This document shows, piece after piece, positions 34,084 to 42,176 of a stretch of DNA of 64,000 nt. The notes beneath the pieces were generated by a model that was not told where the DNA came from, ran no database searches, and saw only the letters and a program-made list of their open reading frames with translations. The translations under genes and the position numbers were made by a program. This DNA comes from Pseudomonadaceae bacterium (lineage in GTDB: Bacteria; Pseudomonadota; Gammaproteobacteria; Pseudomonadales; Azotimanducaceae). Position 1 is the stretch's first letter. Every line of letters starts with the position of its first letter. The stretch is taken from positions 1 to 64,000 of the forward strand of contig JANSWO010000007.1 of assembly GCA_024743435.1 (NCBI GenBank), in the 5' to 3' direction.

Positions 34084-35276
34084 GGTGGCGTTTCCGTTGT
34101 TTGTTTGTCGTCGAGGGCATCACGGGGCAGCACGATCTGAGCGAAGGCCGACAGCTTTGGGTCTGCCTCGAACTGCTCGTAGAACACGCGCAGCGCGGCG
34201 CCCAGCTCAGTGGTGTACCACAGCGTTAAGTATGTCTGTCGGTGGTCGTACTCACCGGGCTGTGCGGTCAGCGCCTCGACGTAGAACGCCTTCGCATCCT
34301 CAATCGCAGCTTTGAACGCTGGCAGGTCAGCGGGGAGGCGAGCTGCATCCAAGTCTGCCGCTAGCCCGCTGATGATGTCCCGGATCGACGAAGTGGAAAC
34401 GCCCACGAGCGTTCTGCCATCTCGGCGTTGTCGCCCGATTTGGTACCAGGGTTCTAGGCTTGCGAGCTCTGCGTTCAGCCGGCCTTGCCAGGTAGTGTGG
34501 TCGGTTCGAAATGAAACCGGGCAGGCGGGGCTGTTGTCGAGCGGAACGCCTGGCGCGTCTTCGGGGTAGTCCGCGAGCACGGGACCGTCGGTTCGGTTCA
34601 GCAGATCCAAAGCTGACTCGATCACTCGATGTTGAAAAGCCGGATCGTTCGGCACGCCTAGGGGGCGTCCCAGCGGAAAGCTCACCCACAGTGATCGGGG
34701 TGGCTGCAGGCTGGCCGCGTTCTCGCGCACCAGGCTGATGCCGGTGGTCATGATGTCGGCACGCTCGAGGAAGTAACCGAGCGCGCTCACGGCGCGCGTG
34801 CAGTTGGGTCAGACAGGTGTCAAGAAGACTGCATCGACTCGATCTTTCTTAAGCAAGCCCGCTACCTGCCCGGCGGACGCTTCGTAGGCTTGGGGCAACA
34901 AGCCTGCGCCCATAAAACTGTAGTGAATGGATGCCAGCGAGCCGATCGAGCCGGCGCTCTCCAACTCCCGAAACCGATCGATCGGGAACACCAGGTTGAC
35001 GTCTTCGGCCAGGCCAGATCGATCAAAGTTTGCTGAGCTATGTGAAGTGATTAGGCCATCGGCGTTTGCTTCGTTTGGGATGGGCCGGAAACTCGAGTCG
35101 GTGAACCCAAAACCGGTGTCGTCTCGGACGTGAAGGCCGGCCGTGGTGATGAGTGCGATCCGCATCTCGGCGAGAGGTTTCGCTTGCGGCGTCCAGGCTG
35201 GAGGTCCCAGCGGCGGTAGCTCTTTGCTGAGCAGGTGTGCCCGTTCGTGCTCGGGTAAGTCGCTCAGTCGAACCAT
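34080..35276 (-). CDS. GrdB/PrdB-like reductase, probable selenoprotein (in-frame UGA)
   Basis: A 398-residue protein of the glycine/sarcosine/betaine (D-proline) reductase B family, if the UGA at 34811-34809 is read as selenocysteine. Upstream part: MVRLSDLPEHERAHLLSKEL, IALITTAGLHVRDDTGFGF, SHSSANFDRSGLAEDVNLVF, HYSFMGAGLLP and VDAVFLTPV. The UGA comes next, then PNCTRAVSALGYFLERADIM, the same frame with no shift. The redox motif is U-P-N-C; family relatives carry Sec or Cys there. The downstream part has LWVSFPLGRPLGVPNDPAFQ. A SECIS-like hairpin directly follows (34781-34797). The start ATG at 35276 gives the usual N-terminus; a GTG at 35321 is also possible. The stop overlaps the TauD-like start. 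No selA, selB or selC is in the window. A normal pipeline would call two broken genes here. Confidence 0.87.
34781..34797 (-). promoter_or_regulatory. SECIS-like hairpin after the UGA codon
   Basis: On the mRNA, 11 nt after UGA, a 6-bp stem GCGCGC/GCGCGC encloses a 5-nt loop CGUGA with GU at loop positions 2 and 3. The loop begins 17 nt after the UGA. Both the distance and the loop GU fit the bacterial SECIS pattern (as I know it from fdhF and related genes). The stem is coding (TRAVSAL), as usual in bacteria. Confidence 0.75.
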
Positions 35277-35382
35277 GCTGTGCAATCCACTACTGCGTTT
35301 CACTCGTGGAAGTAATGACACCTATAGTGCCAATAGATCAGTGTAGTTTCCAGCTCGAGAGCGTGCCGCGGCCGAGCTTGGT

Positions 35383-35397
35383 TAATGCATGACATTA
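35383..35397. promoter_or_regulatory. Operator copy 2, TAATG-CATGA-CATTA
   Basis: A perfect TAATG-N5-CATTA in the divergent region between the selenoprotein operon (start 35276) and the DUF2147-like gene (start 35437). It can control either direction. Confidence 0.72.
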
Positions 35398-35436
35398 TCA
35401 TGGTAGGCTTTGTCGATGCTCAATCTAGGAGTCGCC

Positions 35437-35832
35437 ATGAATCGACTAGCTTGGATCGCGACAGCCGTGTTGGCTTTGCTGTCTACCCACGCTGCAAGTG
35501 CTAGCGGCATAGAGGGGCTATGGGACAATGAGGCCAATCCGGTCTCGATGGTGATCTTGGTTTCTGATGACGGTGTTGCTACCGGTAAAGTCGCGCAGAA
35601 CGAACAGAACCCGGAATCTGTGGGCCGGTTGATCTTGAAGTCAGTCGTTGCCGACCCGGGCGACAATAAGCTTTGGCGTGGCCAGGTGTTTGCAGCACGC
35701 CTCGGCGAGTTTCGAGATGCCGAGGTTCGCCTGGTCGATGACGAGCGGCTGGAGATCTCGGTTAAAGTTGGTTTCCTGTCCAGAACAGTGGGTTGGACCC
35801 GCCAAGCAACACAAGCGAGCGAACATGACTGA
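35437..35832 (+). CDS. DUF2147-like periplasmic protein
   Basis: A 131-residue exported protein. Signal peptide MNRLAWIATAVLALLSTHAASAS, then a small beta-domain with GIEGLWDNEANPVSMVILVS and NKLWRGQVFAARLGEFRDAE, which resembles the DUF2147 lipocalin-like fold. I chose the ATG at 35437 (AGGAG six bases upstream). Its end overlaps the start of the TauD-like gene by 8 bp. Operator copy 2 lies 40 bp upstream. Confidence 0.72.
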   Translation: MNRLAWIATAVLALLSTHAASASGIEGLWDNEANPVSMVILVSDDGVATGKVAQNEQNPESVGRLILKSVVADPGDNKLWRGQVFAARLGEFRDAEVRLVDDERLEISVKVGFLSRTVGWTRQATQASEHD

Positions 35833-36856
35833 CACCTGCGGTAAACCCATTTCAGATCGACGAGCTTGGTGTAGTGCTGAGCTAGCCCGCAATTCGGATT
35901 GGGTGACTGAACTCTCCCCAAATCAAATCGACTCCTTGAACGCGCTGGCAGAAACGTTGCCCCAGGACAGTGCCGATTGGTTGGAGGGTGATGCCCGTGA
36001 TCGGTTCAGCGAACCCGCCGCTGAGTTGATCGAGCAAGCCAGTGCCGAGCTCGGTTCAGGCAGAGGCTTCGTGCTGTTTCGAGGCCTTGATGCGAGTGAT
36101 CCCGAGCGTCTGCGCCGGGTGTTCTGGAGCATCGGCACGGCGCTGGGTCAACCCGTGATGCAGAACGCACGAGGCGAGGTCTTGAGTATCGTCTCCGATC
36201 GTTTTGGCGGCGCCGAGCGTGGGGTGGATACACGCGGCTACGAGAGCAACGATGAGCTGCGATTTCACTGCGACGGCGGCGACTGCATTGGCATGAGCTG
36301 CGTACGTCAGGCGGCCGAGGGTGGGGAAAACGGTCTCGTTAGCTTGTTTTCGATCTACAACGAGGTGCTCGCCAGCTTCCCAGAGCATCTCGATGCGCTG
36401 CTTAACGGCTATCCGCTCTACGCGCGCAAAGAGCGCGGTGATGCGCAGTCGACCAAGAACCTCGGAAAGGTGAATGCCGCGCGTTTGCCGGTGTTCGCCT
36501 GGGAAGGCGCGCGCATGAGTGCCTGGCTTAACATTCAGCTTGCCGAGCTTGCAGCCGAAGTCTCCGGGCAGGCGTTTAGTGAGGAGGAGCGAGCCGCGCT
36601 CACGTGTGTTGAGGAGATCGCGAACCGACCGGAGATGCAGCTCACTTTTTTGCAACAGCCGGGTGATGTGCTGTTCATCAACAATTTGGCGGTGATGCAT
36701 CGCAGGCAGCGCTACATCGACGCCGAAGGCGACGAGGCTAAGCGGATGCTTTACCGCATGTGGATCAACCTGCACGAGTCTCAAGGCCTCGTCGCCACCC
36801 ACGCGGTGCTGCGACAAGGCATACGAGGGCCGAAGCCGGTGATCGTTGCGGCGTAA
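35825..36856 (+). CDS. TauD/TfdA-like dioxygenase (second copy)
   Basis: A 343-residue dioxygenase-like protein from the ATG at 35825. The triad reads HCD (His148, Asp150 in ELRFHCDGGDCIGM) with a distal His in LAVMHRRQRYIDAEG, and a following Arg in RMLYRMWINLHE for 2-oxoglutarate. It shares the fold with the copy at 33229 but differs strongly in sequence. It overlaps the DUF2147-like gene by 8 bp, so it is probably translated with it. The TetR pseudogene follows 9 bp later. Confidence 0.88.
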   Translation: MTDTCGKPISDRRAWCSAELARNSDWVTELSPNQIDSLNALAETLPQDSADWLEGDARDRFSEPAAELIEQASAELGSGRGFVLFRGLDASDPERLRRVFWSIGTALGQPVMQNARGEVLSIVSDRFGGAERGVDTRGYESNDELRFHCDGGDCIGMSCVRQAAEGGENGLVSLFSIYNEVLASFPEHLDALLNGYPLYARKERGDAQSTKNLGKVNAARLPVFAWEGARMSAWLNIQLAELAAEVSGQAFSEEERAALTCVEEIANRPEMQLTFLQQPGDVLFINNLAVMHRRQRYIDAEGDEAKRMLYRMWINLHESQGLVATHAVLRQGIRGPKPVIVAA

Positions 36857-36864
36857 CACCCAGT

Positions 36865-37518
36865 ATGGCTGCCTCAAACACAACCAACCTTCGGCCTGCG
36901 CTCCAGGAGCGCAGCCGAAACAAGCGCGACCGGCTGATCCAGGCTGGGTTAAGTTAGTTCGGCCGGCGCGGTTTTGAGCAGACCCGCATGGCGGATGTTG
37001 CCCGCGCAGCGGGCGTAACGGTCGGTGTGTTGTATCAGCGCTTCAAGGACAAGCGCGGCTTCTTCGAAGTGCTCGTCGACACCCTCGCTAAGCTGCTTAT
37101 CAGTGAGGTCGACGACTTCTTCGAAGTAGCCGAGGCTGCAGACCCTAAGTGGCCGTTACCGATGCTCCTTGAACGGATTGTCATCTCCCTCGTACGGGTG
37201 ATGGAACGTGACATTGGCTTTCTCGTTGCGCTGATCACCGTCGGCGATCAGGTACCTGACGCGCTAGATCGGATTGCCGCGGCCGATCAACACCGGGCAC
37301 GGCGGCTGTACGCATTTGCCTCGTCGCGAGGTTTGATCGCCCCGTCAGTAGTGGACGAAAGTCATGTGTATCTCGGCTTGGCAACGGCAATTCGCATGTT
37401 GCTCGTCACCGCCACCGTGGACCGCAAGCCCGTGCAGCTTGGCGATGCCGGCACGATCGAAGGCCTGACCGTCATGCTGACGGCGTATCTAAAGCAGCCC
37501 TCCCCGCAGTACTCCTAA
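36865..37518 (+). pseudogene. TetR-family regulator disrupted by an amber codon
   Basis: The frame from the ATG at 36865 reads LRPALQERSRNKRDRLIQAGLS, then TAG at 36955-36957, then continues in the same frame as FGRRGFEQTRMADVARAAGV, TVGVLYQRFKDKRGFFEVLVD and the full ligand domain to 37518. The TAG sits inside helix 1 of the HTH, where a Leu (TTG) would be normal, so one base change accounts for it. An internal ATG at 36988 could give a protein without helix 1, unlikely to bind DNA. It lies between TauD copy 2 and the TonB gene. Confidence 0.83.
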
Positions 37519-37587
37519 AACGCCGCCTCGTAAAACGTGAATTCAGGTTTACATTCTGAAGTCCTGCACCTATATTCGCGCGCACGA

Positions 37588-37618
37588 TAATGATCAACAT
37601 TAATAATGTATGGCATTG
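37588..37618. promoter_or_regulatory. Double operator: copy 3 plus an adjacent variant
   Basis: TAATG-ATCAA-CATTA at 37588-37602 (perfect palindrome) is followed 1 bp later by TAATG-TATGG-CATTG (37604-37618, one mismatch). Both lie 45-75 bp before the TonB receptor start. They overlap the likely promoter and would give cooperative control. Confidence 0.72.
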
Positions 37619-37662
37619 TGAGAGCGCATTGGGTTGGCCAAGGCGTGTCACAGGAGGTTCCT

Positions 37663-39966
37663 ATGCGAGTTTTCTTACTACTGCTGGCGTTGATCTTGAC
37701 GATCTCGTCGGCGTCCGTCCTAGCAGCGATCGAAGAGGTCGTTGTGACAGCTCAGAAGCGGGTCGAAAGCGTTCAGGATGTGCCGATCTCGATCACCGCA
37801 CTTAGCGGTGACGATCTGGCGCGGCGAGGTTTGAACGATCTGCAGGAAGTGGCGCGGTACGTGCCGAACTTTGACATGCCGTCGTCCAACAACCTGCGCA
37901 ACGTGCGGGTGCGGATTCGGGGTATTGGCTCTTCAGGTACGAACCCAGGCATCGAATCCAGTGTCGGTACGTTCCTGGACGGTTTGTACATGCCAACCGG
38001 TGGCATGAACTTCGGTGAGTTGGCGGACATTGCCTCGGTTGAAGTGCTGCGCGGGCCGCAAGGTACATTGTACGGCCGGAATACACCGATTGGGGCGCTC
38101 AACGTCACCACTCGCAAGCCGAGCGATGAGTTTGAGAGTCTGATCAAGCTCGGCGTTGGCGAGTACGATGAAACTACGGTCAGCGGCTATGTCGGTGGTG
38201 GTCTATCAGACACGACTGCCGGGCGACTGTCGTTTTGGTACCGAGATCGCGAGGGCTATGAGACGAACGCCTTCACGGGTGACGATGTGAACGACAACGA
38301 AGAGTGGGGCCTGCGTGGCAAGCTCGTGTTCACACCTTCCGATTCTGTTGAGATCAACACCTCGCTCTACTACAGCGAGATTGAACGTCGCTGCTGCATG
38401 GCTGAGCAGATTCAGCCCAACGATCCGAACTGGGGGATTGCGACGCCTGGGTTCCTGGCAACACAAGCGGCAGCCGGCTATACATTCACCAACTTCGACG
38501 ATAGTGACCATCGTGTCGATGGCGATGACGAGGGTGACGATTCGTCCGAGTCCTTCGGCGCCTCTGTTCAGGTGGATTGGGATCTCGGCAACGAGTTTCT
38601 GCTCACGTCCATCACTGGCTACCAGGACTGGGAGAACTCGGTGGTGATCTCAGCGGATTCACTGAAGAACCCCACGATCACCGCGCCGCAGACTCAAAGC
38701 AACGAGGTGTTTAGCCAGGAGCTCCGGTTGACCTCGCCATCGGGTGAGTCGGTTGAGTACCTGGCGGGCTTGTACTTCTACCACCAAGACACACGCTTTG
38801 ACTCGGATCTGACGGTGGGTCCGGGATCGAATCGCGTGTTTCCTTTTCCGGCTGCGTTGTGTCCGGCGCCGTGTACAGCGGGCGTCGGTGACTTTGTGAG
38901 CACCGATTTTGAGCAAGAGACCCAAAGCATCGCGGGCTACGCCAACCTCACCTGGCATCTCAGCGACGTGTGGGACGTCACCGGTGGCCTGCGCTGGAGC
39001 CGCGACGAAAAGGATGTCGATATCGCGCATACCAACCTGTCAACGAACAGCATTCCGATCAACGTCGCGATCTTCCCGCCGAATATCGTGGGCAAACGCG
39101 ACCGCTCGGAAAGCAAGGTCACCTGGTCGTTCAACACTCGCTACAACGTCACCGACGACGTCATGCTGTTTTTCACCAGCTCGACCGGGTTCAAGTCCGG
39201 TGGCTTCAACTCTCGACGCCTGCCGGCAGGTGCTGAGGTCGAGTTTGAGGAAGAGAACTCGCTGACCTTCGAAGGTGGCGTCAAGTCGATGTTCTTCGAC
39301 CGCCAGCTGATGTTGAACCTGACGCTGTTCCAAACCACGGTCGAGGACTTTCAAGAGTCGACCCTGGCGCCTACTGGTACTGGCTTCATCGTTGGCAACG
39401 CCGGTGAACAGGAAGTCAGTGGCCTCGAAGGCGATTTGACCTGGGCGCCGAATGACAACTTCCTGCTGAACGCGTCGTTTGCGTACCTCGACTCGGAATA
39501 CACCGACTTTGACAACGCCCAGTGCGCCGCGGGTCAGACACCCACGAATCCGAATGGCACCTGTGACCGAACCGGTGAGCGTCCGAACTTTGCGCCAGAG
39601 TATCAGTACACCATTGGCGCCCAGTGGACTCAGCCGATTGGCGATGGGCTCGAATGGTTCACTCGCGCCGACTACTCCTGGCGCGATGATCAAGTGCTCG
39701 AGCGCGTAGCGAACTCGAGCATCGGTGAGCAGGCTGCTTATGGTTTGCTGGATCTGCGGGTTGGGCTTGGCGCCGTCAGCGGACAGTGGGAAGTCGAAGC
39801 GTTTGCTCGCAACGTTACCGACGAAGCGTACTACGCCGTTGCGGCCGCACAGCCATTGGGCGGGCTGGTGTCTGGTGGCGGTCCCGCTGGTGCGCGTGGC
39901 TTTGTGGGTTGGTACGGTCCTCCAAGCGTTTGGGGTGTGCAGTTCAGCTGGCGGGGAGGCAACTAG
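37663..39966 (+). CDS. TonB-dependent outer-membrane receptor
   Basis: A 767-residue receptor. Signal peptide MRVFLLLLALILTISSASVLAA, TonB box IEEVVVTAQKR, a plug domain (SVQDVPISITALSGDDLARR then NDLQEVARYVPNF, GTFLDGLYMP, VEVLRGPQGTLYGRNTPIGA) and a beta-barrel to the C-terminus ending FSWRGGN. This kind is typical of uptake of large or hydrophobic compounds. Start: ATG at 37663 with AGGAGG upstream. It is preceded by the double operator and leads the GST/sulfatase gene run. The substrate may be a sulfated compound (inference from neighbours). Confidence 0.95.
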   Translation: MRVFLLLLALILTISSASVLAAIEEVVVTAQKRVESVQDVPISITALSGDDLARRGLNDLQEVARYVPNFDMPSSNNLRNVRVRIRGIGSSGTNPGIESSVGTFLDGLYMPTGGMNFGELADIASVEVLRGPQGTLYGRNTPIGALNVTTRKPSDEFESLIKLGVGEYDETTVSGYVGGGLSDTTAGRLSFWYRDREGYETNAFTGDDVNDNEEWGLRGKLVFTPSDSVEINTSLYYSEIERRCCMAEQIQPNDPNWGIATPGFLATQAAAGYTFTNFDDSDHRVDGDDEGDDSSESFGASVQVDWDLGNEFLLTSITGYQDWENSVVISADSLKNPTITAPQTQSNEVFSQELRLTSPSGESVEYLAGLYFYHQDTRFDSDLTVGPGSNRVFPFPAALCPAPCTAGVGDFVSTDFEQETQSIAGYANLTWHLSDVWDVTGGLRWSRDEKDVDIAHTNLSTNSIPINVAIFPPNIVGKRDRSESKVTWSFNTRYNVTDDVMLFFTSSTGFKSGGFNSRRLPAGAEVEFEEENSLTFEGGVKSMFFDRQLMLNLTLFQTTVEDFQESTLAPTGTGFIVGNAGEQEVSGLEGDLTWAPNDNFLLNASFAYLDSEYTDFDNAQCAAGQTPTNPNGTCDRTGERPNFAPEYQYTIGAQWTQPIGDGLEWFTRADYSWRDDQVLERVANSSIGEQAAYGLLDLRVGLGAVSGQWEVEAFARNVTDEAYYAVAAAQPLGGLVSGGGPAGARGFVGWYGPPSVWGVQFSWRGGN

Positions 39967-40033
39967 TTATTTGCCTGATTCACCGCCCGGATCGTAGATT
40001 TGATTCGGGATTCAACAGAGCAAGGTTTGGATC

Positions 40034-40456
40034 ATGAATGTTGAGAATGCGATAACCCCGAATCCGACGCAAATGGCGGGTTTTTCAGACGGGGCCGACC
40101 ACGGCCCCATCTATATGCTGAACCTCCTGAAATACCGGGAGCGGGCCGAGTATGCGGATGGTCGTAAAAGCGGTCTGAGTGGGCGTGAGGCTTATAGCCT
40201 ATATACCGATGGCGTGAGCGAGCTGCTCAAAGAGTTTGGCGGCTCGCTGACTTTCAAAGCATCTGTCGAGCGCATGACCATCGGGGAAGTCGAGGAGCTG
40301 TGGGACGATGTTGCGATCGCGATGTACCCCTCCCGTGCGGCGATGATGCAGATGATGCAGTCCGAGACGATGCGGGACATCGGCGCTCACCGCGCAGCAG
40401 GCTTGGCTGGGCAGCTCAACATCGAATGCGTCGGGGCATTGGGAAGCTGGCTTTGA
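40034..40456 (+). CDS. DUF1330-like protein
   Basis: A 140-residue ferredoxin-like-fold protein. Motif HGPIYMLNLLKYRERAEYAD then GRKSGLSGREAYSLYTDGVS, typical of DUF1330; later DVAIAMYPSRAAMMQMMQS. The family has unclear biochemistry and often sits near dioxygenases and hydrolases. Its stop overlaps the TTG start of the next gene by 4 bp. Confidence 0.83.
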   Translation: MNVENAITPNPTQMAGFSDGADHGPIYMLNLLKYRERAEYADGRKSGLSGREAYSLYTDGVSELLKEFGGSLTFKASVERMTIGEVEELWDDVAIAMYPSRAAMMQMMQSETMRDIGAHRAAGLAGQLNIECVGALGSWL

Positions 40457-41112
40457 ATCGACGGGTTCTACTCTGGGCGGTACCGATCCTGGTCTGGTCG
40501 GTTTTCACGTTGTGGTACACGGATTTTGGCGGACCGCTGAGCGATGAGGAGATCGAGCGGGCTCTGAGCGCTTTGGAGAAGCGAGGCATGGAAGCGGAAC
40601 GCTTCGCACTCTTTGCAAAATTTCTACGCGAGGATACTGGTCGACAGTTCCTCATGGTCAACAACATTGATATGAGCGACAACCCACCGTCCATGGCGGG
40701 GTTTGGACCGGCCGCGACCGCCGAGGACTACAACGACCACTACATGGAACACATGTATCCGCAGTTGCTGTCACGCGCGTGCCATCCGATTTTCTTTGGC
40801 ACCGGTCTCGGTGTGGGCATCGACATTACCGGTATCGACGGAGCGCATGGCTGGGACCTGGCTGCGCTGTTTCGCTACAAGAGTCGCCGGGCATTTATTG
40901 AGGTGGTCACCCACCCGGACATGGGGAGTCGGCATGCCTTCAAGCATGCCGCCATGGACAAGACCATCGCTTATCCGGTGGAGCCCGGACTCTATGTCAG
41001 CGATCTGCGCATTCAGCTGTTGTTGGTGCTTGGTTTGCTAACGGCCTTGCTCGATGGGTTGTTTTTCAGACGCTCAGCCAGCACAACGCTCGCTGGCAAA
41101 ACAGGAAGCTAG
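40453..41112 (+). CDS. Unknown membrane-associated protein with alpha-beta-barrel-like core
   Basis: A 219-residue product from a TTG start at 40453 (coupled to the DUF1330-like gene). An N-terminal helix (NRRVLLWAVPILVWSVFTLW) and a C-terminal helix (RIQLLLVLGLLTALLDGLFF) flank a soluble core with FLMVNNIDMSD, EDYNDHYMEHMYPQLLSRAC and RYKSRRAFIEVVTHPD, which resembles the dimeric alpha-beta barrel of small oxygenase-like proteins. Both ends would lie in or on the inner membrane. It could be a partner of the DUF1330-like protein. Function unknown. Confidence 0.6.
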   Translation: MNRRVLLWAVPILVWSVFTLWYTDFGGPLSDEEIERALSALEKRGMEAERFALFAKFLREDTGRQFLMVNNIDMSDNPPSMAGFGPAATAEDYNDHYMEHMYPQLLSRACHPIFFGTGLGVGIDITGIDGAHGWDLAALFRYKSRRAFIEVVTHPDMGSRHAFKHAAMDKTIAYPVEPGLYVSDLRIQLLLVLGLLTALLDGLFFRRSASTTLAGKTGS

Positions 41113-41114
41113 CG

Positions 41115-42167
41115 ATGTTCGATGGCCGCTACGTGTTGTGGGGTGGTGAGCACAGCCTGTTCACCCGAAAACTCCAGGCGATGCTCAATTACTTGGGTGT
41201 GGACTACGAGTTCAAACTCAAGTCGGGCGATGCGGGTGAGCGCATGGAGGCTCGGCTGGGAACCCATTTCATACCCGGGCTTGAGACCCCTGAGGGCTGG
41301 TTTGTACACGACACCACACCGATCGGGCTAATGTTGAGCGCAAAGTACCCGGAGCGCTCGGTTGTGCCATCGGCGCCGGTACAGCGCATCGCATCACATC
41401 TGTTGGAAGATTGGGCCGATGAGTGGTTCGGTCGTTACGCCATCAGCAGTCGCTGGTGTTATCCGCATAACATCGATCACGTTGCCATCGGGTTCTACGC
41501 CAACTTCATCGGCAAGTATGAGCGCCAGGGTCTCACCCCGGAGGAGCTCGTCGAGGCGCGTAAGCGAATCGAGATCGTGCGTGATCAGTTTGGTCTCAAT
41601 GCCTGTACTAACCGGGGCTGCGGACCGGATCAGGCCGTGCATGTCCGCCGGGACTTCGAGCAGCTCATGGTCCATGTCGAGCGTCATTACACCGAGCATC
41701 CGTTTCTGCTGGGTGATCGGGCGAGTCTTGGCGACTTCACGTTTGCGGGGTTGTTCAAAGCGCACATCGCTTCAGACCCGGAGCCGCGAAGCTGGATTCT
41801 CGGTTGTGCGCCGAAGATGCTCGAGCTTATGGATCAGGTGTTTGAAGCGCGCGCTGGTGAAGCCCAATACCTGCCAGACGATGCGCTGCCGCCAACGCTG
41901 ATGCCTTTCTTTGAGCATATGCGCGATAGCTATCATGCTTTTTTGCGCGTATCCCGCGACGCGCTGGCGGCGGGAGAGAAGTGGTGCGAGGTAGATCTCG
42001 GTGAGGGGCCGGTTCGCATGCGCTCCCTCAAGTACAGTGAGATCAGCCGGTGCCACATCAAAGGTGAGATTGAGAGTCTGTCACCGGCAGATCGCGCCGC
42101 CGTCGATTCAGCCCTGGGATCGCTAGGCGTGCTCGACGCCTATCTATTGCCCGCCGTATTGCCATAG
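41115..42167 (+). CDS. Long GST-like protein
   Basis: A 350-residue protein with a thioredoxin/GST N-terminus (YVLWGGEHSLFTRKLQAMLN, then a GLETPEGWFVHDT loop) and a helical GST C-terminal region (FEQLMVHVERHYTEHPFLLGDRASLGDFTFAGL). The length exceeds normal GSTs (~220) by a C-terminal extension of about 110 residues. Related to the gene at 43974. It starts 2 bp after the previous gene and is followed by a sulfatase 9 bp downstream. Confidence 0.8.
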   Translation: MFDGRYVLWGGEHSLFTRKLQAMLNYLGVDYEFKLKSGDAGERMEARLGTHFIPGLETPEGWFVHDTTPIGLMLSAKYPERSVVPSAPVQRIASHLLEDWADEWFGRYAISSRWCYPHNIDHVAIGFYANFIGKYERQGLTPEELVEARKRIEIVRDQFGLNACTNRGCGPDQAVHVRRDFEQLMVHVERHYTEHPFLLGDRASLGDFTFAGLFKAHIASDPEPRSWILGCAPKMLELMDQVFEARAGEAQYLPDDALPPTLMPFFEHMRDSYHAFLRVSRDALAAGEKWCEVDLGEGPVRMRSLKYSEISRCHIKGEIESLSPADRAAVDSALGSLGVLDAYLLPAVLP

Positions 42168-42176
42168 AGGCCTGGA

